Made by a program: the position numbers and the translations under genes. DNA of 64,000 nt, taken from positions 62,001 through 126,000 of the forward strand of contig NZ_JALMDK010000018.1 in assembly GCF_023094165.1 (NCBI RefSeq). Reading direction: 5' to 3'. The notes under the pieces are model-generated. The model was not told the origin of the DNA. It worked only from the letters and a program-made list of their open reading frames with translations, and did no database searches. This stretch comes from Crossiella sp. S99.2. GTDB lineage: Bacteria; Actinomycetota; Actinomycetes; Mycobacteriales; Pseudonocardiaceae. Position 1 is the stretch's first letter. Each line of letters opens with the position of its first letter. Shown in pieces: positions 33,387-40,980 of the stretch.

Positions 33387-36300
33387 TCAGCTGCCCGTGC
33401 AGCGCGTGGGCTGGAAGTCCACGTGCTCCAAGGCCGAGCTGCCATTGACGTCCGCGCCCGGCCAGGCCGCGTTCGGGTCAGCCAGGTCGACCGTGCGCAC
33501 CTCGGTCAGTTTCAGCGGCGGCTGGAACTTGCCGAGCACCGGCAGGGCCAGGGTCAGTTTCCGCAGGCCCTCCGCTGGCGCGTTGGCCTCGACCTGCTTG
33601 CCCGCCAGGCTGGTGTGGGTCACCCCGAAGGCGTCGAAGTACGGCCGGAAGTCGTACCCGGTGATCCGGGACAGCTGCACCAGCAGGAAATCGTTGCCGA
33701 TCATCTCGCCCACGTTCTTCCCGCCATAGGCCGGGGCTCCCGAGTACGGGAACAGCGAGAGGCCCAGGTCGGACCGGCGCGCGTGCCACTTCGCCTCATC
33801 GTCCGCCCAGGCGGTGAAGGTGCGGGCCGCGCCGTAGAGCGCGGTGTAGATGTCGGGGCCGCTGTCCAGCTTCGTGCCGTTGGCCATTGTCTTGCCCTCC
33901 AACAGGATGGGCAGGGTCAGGTAGAAGGTCAGCCGGGTGTGGCGGTTGGTGTAGGTGCCCTCCTCGCCCCAGACCGCGTCGGTGAGGGCGCTCTTGGCCG
34001 TCGCTGAGGCCGGATAGGACTTGGCGACCTTGCACTCGGCGTCGTAGACCACCCGCTTGCCGTCCTTCATCACGTTGCCCATCGCCGAGCGGTGGCTGGC
34101 GAACAGCGTGACGAAGCCGTCCTCGGAGTACCAGGTCAGCGGGTCGTCGACCTTGCCGTCACCGCGGGCGGGGCGCACCTTGCGGGCGAAGTTCCACAGC
34201 ACGAAGTGGGTGAAGATGTCGTTGGAGGTCTCGCCGGAGCGAGGGACGTAGTTGGTCCAGGTGTCGATCTTGCCGGGCTGGCTGCCCGCGCCGGTGTCCG
34301 CCCAGCCGATGTTGAGCTGGTGGCGTTGCAGGTTGTGGCCGAGTTCGTGGTTCATGCCGGGGCTGACCGGGTAGACGGCGCCGTCACCGCCCATGTCGAT
34401 CGGGTTTCCGGAGCACAGGTTGCCGCACATCGTGTACAGGTCGTAGTTGACGTGCTGGATTCGCTTGCGGGAGTTGATTTCCGGGTCCAGGCACGGCCAC
34501 TTGTAGGTCGCGCAGATCGCCTGCACCGGCTTCGGCACGGTTTCTTCGAGCTTGGCGCCCATGACCTTCAGCCCGGCCAGCCGCATTTCCTGGTTGTACC
34601 AGGAGTCGCGGATCTCCAGCAGGAACTTCCGCACCCCGCTCGGTCCGGTGTAGAAGGTGGTCAGGCCCATGTCGGTGAGACCGGCGGCCTCGAAGGTCTT
34701 GCGGACCCGGGACACCGGGGCGTGCAACTGGAAGCCGTCACCCACCAGGTCGGTGTAGTAAGCCTTGGTGGTGGCGATCTCCTTGGCGTAGCGGTCCAGC
34801 TGGCCCAGGTCGTTCATGTCCAGCACCGCCGGGTGCTGGCCCATCCCCGCGAAGGCCACGTTCACCCCGATGCCGGACTTCTTGCCAGTGCCGTCCATCC
34901 GGATGTACAGCGGTCCGCCGTAGGGCGAGCTGATCGTCACCGCCTTGTTCGGCGGCAGCCGCACCCAGTCGGTGGCCAGGAACTGCGGCCGGGTGTACTT
35001 GGACACGCCGTTCTCGACCTCGCCGGTGCGGGTGTTCACCCGGGTCGGGAAGGCCCGCACATAGACCGGGATGTTCGGATCGTTGGTCAGGGTGAGCGTG
35101 CCCGCGCGGCCGGGAATGAGGTCGAAACGGGTCGCGGTCCACTCGTCCAGATCGGTGGCGGTGAAGGTCATCGATCGGTCGGTCTGGGCCGGGAAGTTCG
35201 GCTCCGGACAGGTGCCCTGGGCGACCTGGACCGGGCTAATGCACCAGGCGGTGCCGAGGTCATTCGCCTTTCTGTTGCCCGGCCAGGCGGTGAGCACGAA
35301 CCAGTCGGCGAACAGCGCCTGGGTGATCCGCTTCGGGTCCTGCTGGTCGATCGGGTAGTCGATCGCCACCACGTTGTCGCCGGGCTGGGAACCCTGGGCG
35401 CCGGTGCGCTGCTTGTCCGCGAGCAGGGCAAGCACCCGCATGGTCTCGTTCTGGTCGTTGACCCTGGGCGGCGCGAAGACGTTGTGCGCCAAGGCGTTCA
35501 GCCCGGCCACGGCCGCCTTCAGCCGGGTGATGGCGCCCATGAAGGCGGCGGATCCCGGCGTTGGACTGTCCACACAGGACGTCAGGTAGCTGCCGTGCAA
35601 GGAGTAGTCGGTGATGCATTTGCTGTAGTCGGCCAGTGCCAGCGGATTTCCGTTGAGCCGCCGGGCGATCTCGGTGGCGTCCCTGGCGAACTGGTCGTCG
35701 GTCACCTTGGCCGGCGCCTGCGCGGACTTGGGCGACTGCCGGATCAGGTTGCGCTGGAAGTAGTTCGAGCCGGTCTCCGGGTTGCCCAGATCCCGCATCA
35801 GCAGGTTGCTGGTCGACTCGCCCGCGCTGGTCTCGCCGAAGACCAGCAGCGGGATCCCGGAGCTGTAGGCCCCGGCGATCTGGGCGCGCAGCACGGGATC
35901 GTCGGTGCCGCTGGTGTCGCCGACGAACAGCGCGGCCGCGCCAGTCAGGCACGGATTCGCGGTGCCGGGCTTGAAATCGCAGGCCCCGTAGGCGGAATTG
36001 CCGCCGTTGACGATCAGCTTGGGGAAGTTCTTGGCCAGGAACTCCTTCATCGGCTTCTCGCGGGAGGAGGCGGTGTTGGCGATGACGATCTTGCCGGTGA
36101 GTTCGCCCGCCGCAGTGCCCGGTTTGCCCAGCAGCCAGGCGGTGGTGCTCAGCACGAGCGGGACCATCCCGGCCTCGTCCATCGGGATGTTCGGCCCGCT
36201 CAGCGAGGTGTTCACAAACGGGTTGCCCGCGAAGTAGGCCAGTCTGGTCTCGCTGAGCGAGGAGCTGCCGACCGCGGCCAGCACCCGGTTGGGCGAGTCA

Positions 36301-36935
36301 CTGCTGCCCCCGTTGTGCGTGCCGGTCAGCAACGGCTGCAGGTACGGCGAGAGCTGGCGGATCTGGCCCGCGTTGGGGCCGGGGGTGAAGGTGACGACCG
36401 CGCCGTCCGGGATGATCTCGTACGGCAGCGACTGCCGCTTGCCGAGGGCCTTGGGCAGGTGGGCCAGGAGTTCCTGCTGGGTGACCAGCTTGGGGTCGCC
36501 GGTGGCCAGCGCCCGCGCCATCCGGTCCCCGTCGGCCGGCTTGGTCACCTTGACCGACCGCGAACCCTTGACCCCCTGATAGAGGGCGGTGATGGCGGTC
36601 GTGCCCGGACCCACCCCGGTGACAACGCCCTTGTCCACGGTCGCGACCGCGCGGTCGCCGGTGGTCCACTGCGCGAGGGCGCTGATGTCGGTCCGGGTGC
36701 CGTCGGGGCGGACCGCGGTCGCGGCGAGTTCCACCTTCTGGCCGACGGTGAGCGGGACCGGGGCCACAGCCCCGTCGATCTGCACCGGGGGCTGCTGCGC
36801 GGCCTCGCTGACGAGCAGCTGTTCCCCCGAGGTGCCCGCCGCCGCGGCCGGGTCACCGGCCGTGCCACACCAGCCCAGTAGCACGGCCACCAGTCCGAGC
36901 GCGCCCAGCGCCACCCGGTGATTGCGTCTGTCCAC
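33387..36935 (-). CDS. secreted M60/ImpA-like zinc metalloprotease
   Basis: About 1182 residues. A signal peptide (HRVALGALGLVAVLLGWCG) is followed by a Big_2 immunoglobulin-like domain (PVPLTVGQKVELAATAV to VKVTKP, ~45-125). Next come ~450 residues resembling the ImpA N-terminal region, then the catalytic domain with HELGHNLQ (zinc ligands His, His, catalytic Glu). M60-like and ImpA proteases cleave O-glycosylated proteins and mucins; the exact substrate here is unknown. GTG 36935 is preferred because an AAGGGCGAGAT region precedes it. It has its own terminator and no partners. Confidence 0.88.
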   Translation of the reverse strand: MDRRNHRVALGALGLVAVLLGWCGTAGDPAAAAGTSGEQLLVSEAAQQPPVQIDGAVAPVPLTVGQKVELAATAVRPDGTRTDISALAQWTTGDRAVATVDKGVVTGVGPGTTAITALYQGVKGSRSVKVTKPADGDRMARALATGDPKLVTQQELLAHLPKALGKRQSLPYEIIPDGAVVTFTPGPNAGQIRQLSPYLQPLLTGTHNGGSSDSPNRVLAAVGSSSLSETRLAYFAGNPFVNTSLSGPNIPMDEAGMVPLVLSTTAWLLGKPGTAAGELTGKIVIANTASSREKPMKEFLAKNFPKLIVNGGNSAYGACDFKPGTANPCLTGAAALFVGDTSGTDDPVLRAQIAGAYSSGIPLLVFGETSAGESTSNLLMRDLGNPETGSNYFQRNLIRQSPKSAQAPAKVTDDQFARDATEIARRLNGNPLALADYSKCITDYSLHGSYLTSCVDSPTPGSAAFMGAITRLKAAVAGLNALAHNVFAPPRVNDQNETMRVLALLADKQRTGAQGSQPGDNVVAIDYPIDQQDPKRITQALFADWFVLTAWPGNRKANDLGTAWCISPVQVAQGTCPEPNFPAQTDRSMTFTATDLDEWTATRFDLIPGRAGTLTLTNDPNIPVYVRAFPTRVNTRTGEVENGVSKYTRPQFLATDWVRLPPNKAVTISSPYGGPLYIRMDGTGKKSGIGVNVAFAGMGQHPAVLDMNDLGQLDRYAKEIATTKAYYTDLVGDGFQLHAPVSRVRKTFEAAGLTDMGLTTFYTGPSGVRKFLLEIRDSWYNQEMRLAGLKVMGAKLEETVPKPVQAICATYKWPCLDPEINSRKRIQHVNYDLYTMCGNLCSGNPIDMGGDGAVYPVSPGMNHELGHNLQRHQLNIGWADTGAGSQPGKIDTWTNYVPRSGETSNDIFTHFVLWNFARKVRPARGDGKVDDPLTWYSEDGFVTLFASHRSAMGNVMKDGKRVVYDAECKVAKSYPASATAKSALTDAVWGEEGTYTNRHTRLTFYLTLPILLEGKTMANGTKLDSGPDIYTALYGAARTFTAWADDEAKWHARRSDLGLSLFPYSGAPAYGGKNVGEMIGNDFLLVQLSRITGYDFRPYFDAFGVTHTSLAGKQVEANAPAEGLRKLTLALPVLGKFQPPLKLTEVRTVDLADPNAAWPGADVNGSSALEHVDFQPTRCTGS

Positions 36936-37097
36936 GTGATCTCGCCCTTCATCCCCGGACGGCGGATTCACCACCACGATCGACGTTAGGGGCGGCTCAG
37001 CAGGTTTGGCGCGGCGAGAAAGGGGGTAAGGGGGTCACTCAATCGGTACCTGGGTACCGGGCACCCAGCGTGAGTACGCCGGTCGGACGAAAAAGGC

Positions 37098-37131
37098 GGA
37101 ATGGCCCGTCCAGGCGTGGACGGGCCATTCC
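37098..37131. terminator. intrinsic terminator of the 36-residue-repeat gene
   Basis: Perfect 15-bp stem (37098-37112 with 37117-37131; arm GGAATGGCCCGTCCA), 4-nt loop. Reading the minus strand it is followed by GCCTTTTTCG, a real T-run. It lies 14 bp after the gene's stop. Confidence 0.88.
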
Positions 37132-37145
37132 GGTGGGGGTCTGAT

Positions 37146-37868
37146 TCAGGCGCGCACGATGTACTGGCCCATACCACCACACCCGTTCGGGCTGGTCATG
37201 GTGATCACGTAACCAGGCGGGATCGGCGAACCGAGGCAGATCCACATGCCATTGCGCGGCAGTTCGATATAGCGGCCGGTGCCACCGCAGCCATTCGGAC
37301 TCAGCATGCTGATGACGTAACCCGGCGGAATGGGCGAACCCAGACAGGTCCACATGCCATTGCGCGGGAGTTCGATGTACTGACCGGTGCCGCCGCAGCC
37401 ATTCGCGCTGAGCATGCTGATGACATAGCCGTCCGGGAATGGCGAACCGAGGCAGATCCACTGCCCGTTGCGCGGGAGTTCGATGTAGCGGCCGGTGCCG
37501 CCGCACCCGTTCGGGCTGAGCATGGTGATCACGTACGGGGTGGGAATGGGTGAGCCCAGACAGGTCCACTGCCCGTTGCGGGCCGGTTCCAGGTACCAGG
37601 ACACGCCGCCGCAGGCCGTGCTCAGCATGGTGATGACGTGACCGGCCGGAATCGGCGAGCCGCCGCAGACCCAGCCGGTGAACGCCACCCCGGCCGGCGC
37701 GGCCTTGATGACCTCGACCTTTTTGTCACCCGCCGCCGCGGGCGCGGTGTCGGTGGCGGCGGCGGGTCCGGCGGCGAGGGCGCCGCCGACCACGACCATG
37801 GCCGCAATGGCCGCGAGTTTTCCGACCGTTCTCGACCAGCGAGAGCGCGCGCGTGAATAACCGTTCAC
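37146..37868 (-). CDS. secreted protein of five 36-residue cysteine-containing repeats
   Basis: A 240-residue exported protein. After a signal peptide (ending near AAGPAAA) and a short spacer, five tandem units of ~36 residues fill the rest. The consensus is GxWxCLGSPIPxGYVITM followed by LSPNGCGGTGRYIELPRN. Each unit has two cysteines, suggesting one disulfide per unit. The first unit is the most divergent and the last ends in QYIVRA. The family is unknown to me. A paralogue with four units lies at 59.4 kb, sharing first and last unit variants, a terminator-rich end and a conserved upstream motif. Extracellular ligand or wall binding is a guess. Confidence 0.88.
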   Translation of the reverse strand: MNGYSRARSRWSRTVGKLAAIAAMVVVGGALAAGPAAATDTAPAAAGDKKVEVIKAAPAGVAFTGWVCGGSPIPAGHVITMLSTACGGVSWYLEPARNGQWTCLGSPIPTPYVITMLSPNGCGGTGRYIELPRNGQWICLGSPFPDGYVISMLSANGCGGTGQYIELPRNGMWTCLGSPIPPGYVISMLSPNGCGGTGRYIELPRNGMWICLGSPIPPGYVITMTSPNGCGGMGQYIVRA

Positions 37869-37976
37869 AGCATTCTCTCCTCAAAAAGCAAAGCCCCGAG
37901 AACTACATCCCGGCAAAGACGCGGCTTGGCCGATGACCACCGGCACTACTGACCGTATACGAACGGCCACCGGTCA

Positions 37977-38004
37977 GGAAATACTCCGAACCGCCCAATC
38001 GGAC
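37977..38004 (-). promoter_or_regulatory. motif shared upstream of both 36-residue-repeat genes
   Basis: Plus-strand GGAAATACTCCGAAC, then CCAATC, lies 109 bp before this gene's start. A near-identical block lies 93 bp before the paralogue at 60046-60073 (GGAAATACGCCGAAC, then CTAATC). The rest of the intergenic regions is much less alike, so this looks like a common promoter or operator. Confidence 0.6.
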
Positions 38005-38104
38005 GGCGTACGATAACGGCGCGAACCGGAGCACGCATCGAATGGCAAGGTACTTTCGGGCAGTCCTGTGCCAGCGGGCGGGCCGGATGGGGGAAAGGAC
38101 GAAG

Positions 38105-39355
38105 GTGACGGTCGAAACCAACGACCAGCGGCCGGCCAGGCTCAGGGACAACCGGGATTTCCGGCTGTGGTGGGGCGGCACGGTGCTCAGCGCGATCGGG
38201 GACGAGGTCACCGCGATCGCGTTGCCGCTGCTGGTGCTGCTGATGACCGGCTCGCCGCTGCACGCCGGGCTGGTGGGCAGTGTGGAGGCCATTCCGCCGC
38301 TGCTGCTGGCGCTGCCCGCGGGCGCGCTGGTGGACTGGATCTCCCGGCGCGGCCTGATGATCGGCTCCTCGGTGCTGAGCATGGTCTCGATCACCTCGAT
38401 CCCGATCGCCTACCTGCTGGAGAGCCTGACCCTGCCGCAGCTCTACCTGGTGGCCATCGTCAACAGCGCCGCCGCCACCGTGTACCGCATCGCCAACACC
38501 GCCGCGCTGCCCCGGATCGTCGGTCAGCGCGAACTCGGTGCCGCCGCCGGGCAGAGCGAAATGATCTGGGGCATCGCCGCGATCATCGCCCCGCCCCTGG
38601 CCGGGCTGATGTTCGAGGTCACCGGGCCGAGTTCGCCGTTCCTGATCGACGCGATCTCGTTCCTGGCCATCGCGGTGTGCATCCTGGGCATCCGGGCCAG
38701 GCTCGGCCCGGACCGCACCCGGTCCGCGGAACCCGTGCGGTGGCGGGCGGAACTGACCGGCGGCGGCCGGATCGCGCTGAGCCTGCCGCTGCTGCGCGGC
38801 CTCACCATCCTCACCTCGATCGGCGATTTCCTCTTTGCAGGCATCGGCCTGCTGCTGATCGTGCTGGTGAAGAACAACGGCGCCGCGGGCATCGAGATCG
38901 GCGCCGTGTTCACCTTCGCCGCGGTGGCCAGCATCGCCGGCTCGCTGCTGGCCCCGAAACTGGAGGACCGGCTCGGCCTGCTGCCGACCGTGATCGGCAA
39001 GCACTGGCTCACCGCGGCGCTGTTCCCGTTGCTGCTGCTCGACTTGCCCGGCTGGGGCACCGCCCTGGTGTGGGGCGTGATCTGCCTGCAGATCGCGGTG
39101 CTCAACGTGATCCAGCTGAAGTACCTGATGGGCATCGTGCCGAATGAGCACCTGGGCAAGGTGGAGGGCTTCCTGACCTTCATCTCCGACACCGCGCAGC
39201 CACTGGGCTACGCGCTGACCGGTCTGCTGCTGGAGGCATTCGGCGTGCCGACCACCCTGCTGGTCTACGAAGTGGTGCTGGTGCTGCTGGCGATCTACGC
39301 CACCCTCACCCCGGAGCTGCGACCGAAAGCCTTGCGGGACAACGGTCCTAGCTAG
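38105..39355 (+). CDS. MFS transporter (DHA3-like)
   Basis: A 416-residue major facilitator protein with 12 predicted helices. The opening RDFRLWWGGTVLSAIGDEVTAIALPLLVLLMTGSPLHAGLVGSV is typical of DHA3-type drug or macrolide exporters, as is AAGQSEMIWGIAAIIAPPLAGLMFE. GTG 38105 follows AAAGGACGAAG. It is divergent from the repeat-protein gene and its 3' end overlaps the convergent rifampin monooxygenase gene by 8 bp. Export of a drug is possible but substrate is unknown. Confidence 0.88.
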   Translation: MTVETNDQRPARLRDNRDFRLWWGGTVLSAIGDEVTAIALPLLVLLMTGSPLHAGLVGSVEAIPPLLLALPAGALVDWISRRGLMIGSSVLSMVSITSIPIAYLLESLTLPQLYLVAIVNSAAATVYRIANTAALPRIVGQRELGAAAGQSEMIWGIAAIIAPPLAGLMFEVTGPSSPFLIDAISFLAIAVCILGIRARLGPDRTRSAEPVRWRAELTGGGRIALSLPLLRGLTILTSIGDFLFAGIGLLLIVLVKNNGAAGIEIGAVFTFAAVASIAGSLLAPKLEDRLGLLPTVIGKHWLTAALFPLLLLDLPGWGTALVWGVICLQIAVLNVIQLKYLMGIVPNEHLGKVEGFLTFISDTAQPLGYALTGLLLEAFGVPTTLLVYEVVLVLLAIYATLTPELRPKALRDNGPS

Positions 39356-40772
39356 CCGCGCCGAACCACCTCGGCAGGTGGTCGAGCAGGTCCCGCTGGT
39401 CCTCGCCGACCCAGGCCACGTGGCCGTCCGGGCGCAGCAGCACCGCGGGCGCGTCCAGTTCCTCGCTGACCTCCACCACGTGGTCGACCCGGTCCGCCCA
39501 GCCCGCCGCGGAGAGCCGCCCGGTCTGGTCCAGCAGTAGTCCGCGACCGGCGTGCAGCAGCGGATACAGGCGGCCCTGCTTCAGCTCGATATCGCGCAGC
39601 CGCCGCCCGAGCAGCTCGGGCCCGTCGCCGAAGTCGTACCGGATCCCGATCGCGATGACCTTCTCGATCAGGTGCCGGTTGACCTCCTCGAAGTCCATCA
39701 GCTCCGCCAGCAACCGGCGCACCGCCTGGGCGCCAGGGTCCGGGGACAGCAACTGCATCTGCGCGCGGGTGTTGTCCAGCACGTCCGCGGCCACCGGCCG
39801 GCGTTCGGCCTGGTAGCTGTCCAGCAGCCCGGCCGGGGCCCAGCCGTTGACCTCGGCGGCCAGTTTCCAGCCCAGGTTGAACGCGTCCTGCAGGCCCAGG
39901 TTGAGCCCCTGCCCACCGGTGGGCGGGTGCACGTGCGCGGCGTCGCCGGCCAGCAGCACCCGGCTGGTGCGGTAACTGTCGGCGAGCCGGGTCGAATCGC
40001 CGAAACGCGAGAGCCAGCGCGGCGAGTGCACACCGAAGTCGGTGCCCCCGAGCGCCACCAGCTGCCGCTTGAACTCGTCCAGGGTCGGTGGCACCGACCG
40101 GTCCTCGGTGACCCCGTCGGCGGGCACCAGCACCCGGAACACCCCGTCCCCCAACGGCATCGCGCCGAACCGGAACTGGGTCTTGCGGACCTCGGCCATC
40201 ACCGCGGTCAGCGTCTCCGGCGAGGCGGTCAGCTCCATCTCACCCAGCAGCGTCTCCACCCGGGACGGCTCACCGGGGAAACCGACGCCGAGCAGCTTGC
40301 GCACCGTGCTCCGGCCACCGTCGCAGCCCACCAGGTACCGCGCACGCAACCGGCTGCCATCGGCCAGCTCGACGTGCACCCCGTCCGCGTCCTGACTCAG
40401 CCCGATCAGCTCGTTACCGCGCCGGATCTCCACTCCGGCTTCGAGCGCGTGCTCGGTCAGCAGCCGCACGGTGACCGGCTGCGGAATGCCGAGCACGTAG
40501 GCGTGCGCGCTGTCCAGCCGCGCCGGTGTGGGCTTGGTGATCCCTGCGAAGAACCCGCCGACCGGATGCTGCTTGCCCAGCGCCAGGAACGGTTCCAGCA
40601 GCCCACGCTGGTCCAGCAGTTCGATGCTGCGCGCGTGCAGGCCGAGCGAGCGCACCACCTTGGTCGGCGCCGGATCCTTCTCCAGCACCAGTGCCTGTAC
40701 ACCGTGCAACCGCAATTCACTCGCCAGCATCAGACCGGTCGGCCCGCAGCCGGCAATGATCACGTCAATCAT
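39348..40772 (-). CDS. rox: rifampin monooxygenase
   Basis: A 474-residue class A flavin monooxygenase. The FAD motif opens the protein (MIDVIIAGCGPTGLMLASEL), CDGGRSTVRKLLGVG is the DG motif, and GDAAHVHPPTGGQGLNLGLQ is the GD motif. Length and sequence match the Rox/RIFMO group closely, including the C-terminal thioredoxin-like tail (LLRPDGHVAWVGEDQRDLL). Rox hydroxylates the rifamycin naphthyl ring and linearises the drug. ATG 40772 gives the normal N-terminus. A rifamycin-associated element lies 68-94 bp upstream. The rifampin glycosyltransferase at 56.1 kb has the same upstream architecture, so both are probably induced together by rifamycins. Confidence 0.93.
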   Translation of the reverse strand: MIDVIIAGCGPTGLMLASELRLHGVQALVLEKDPAPTKVVRSLGLHARSIELLDQRGLLEPFLALGKQHPVGGFFAGITKPTPARLDSAHAYVLGIPQPVTVRLLTEHALEAGVEIRRGNELIGLSQDADGVHVELADGSRLRARYLVGCDGGRSTVRKLLGVGFPGEPSRVETLLGEMELTASPETLTAVMAEVRKTQFRFGAMPLGDGVFRVLVPADGVTEDRSVPPTLDEFKRQLVALGGTDFGVHSPRWLSRFGDSTRLADSYRTSRVLLAGDAAHVHPPTGGQGLNLGLQDAFNLGWKLAAEVNGWAPAGLLDSYQAERRPVAADVLDNTRAQMQLLSPDPGAQAVRRLLAELMDFEEVNRHLIEKVIAIGIRYDFGDGPELLGRRLRDIELKQGRLYPLLHAGRGLLLDQTGRLSAAGWADRVDHVVEVSEELDAPAVLLRPDGHVAWVGEDQRDLLDHLPRWFGAAS

Positions 40773-40819
40773 GCGTCCCCCGATTCGCCAAGCTCGCATT
40801 TTCGCAGGTACTGGCTTCG

Positions 40820-40910
40820 GCCGCAGAGTGTGCAGCAGACAGGGGGCCTTGCCGCAAGGCCCCCTGTGCGTTATAAGTTGAAGTGGGCAAGGAGAGTTCT
40901 CCTTGCCCAT
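40820..40910 (-). promoter_or_regulatory. RAE and divergent promoter signals of rox
   Basis: The rifamycin-associated element is a 13-bp-arm palindrome at 40840-40866 (plus-strand arm CAGGGGGCCTTGC). Towards rox, TTGCGG (40852-40857) is followed after 19 bp by CACACT (40827-40832). Away from rox, TTGCCG (40849-40854) is followed after exactly 17 bp by TATAAG (40872-40877). A perfect 11-bp inverted repeat (GGGCAAGGAGA, 40885-40895 with 40898-40908) follows on that side, then a T-rich run. Spacings are the same at the rgt locus. Confidence 0.8.
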
Positions 40911-40937
40911 TCTGCTTTTCCGGCCACTGTGGACGGT

Positions 40938-40977
40938 GGTGGGGGCGGCGCCGATACCGGGCGGCGCCGCCCCCACC
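40938..40977 (-). terminator. hairpin terminator of the IPT-protein operon
   Basis: Perfect 15-bp GC stem (40938-40952 with 40963-40977; arm GGTGGGGGCGGCGCC), 10-nt loop, 3 bp after the stop of the IPT gene. It separates that operon from the rox promoter region. Confidence 0.85.
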
Positions 40978-40980
40978 AGC

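Noticed and set aside
34092..36881. Very long open frame opposite the M60 protease gene
   Set aside because: It mirrors the protease codons in a high-GC genome, has a low-complexity V/G/R/H-rich composition and no domain; the protease strand has signal peptide and HELGH motif.
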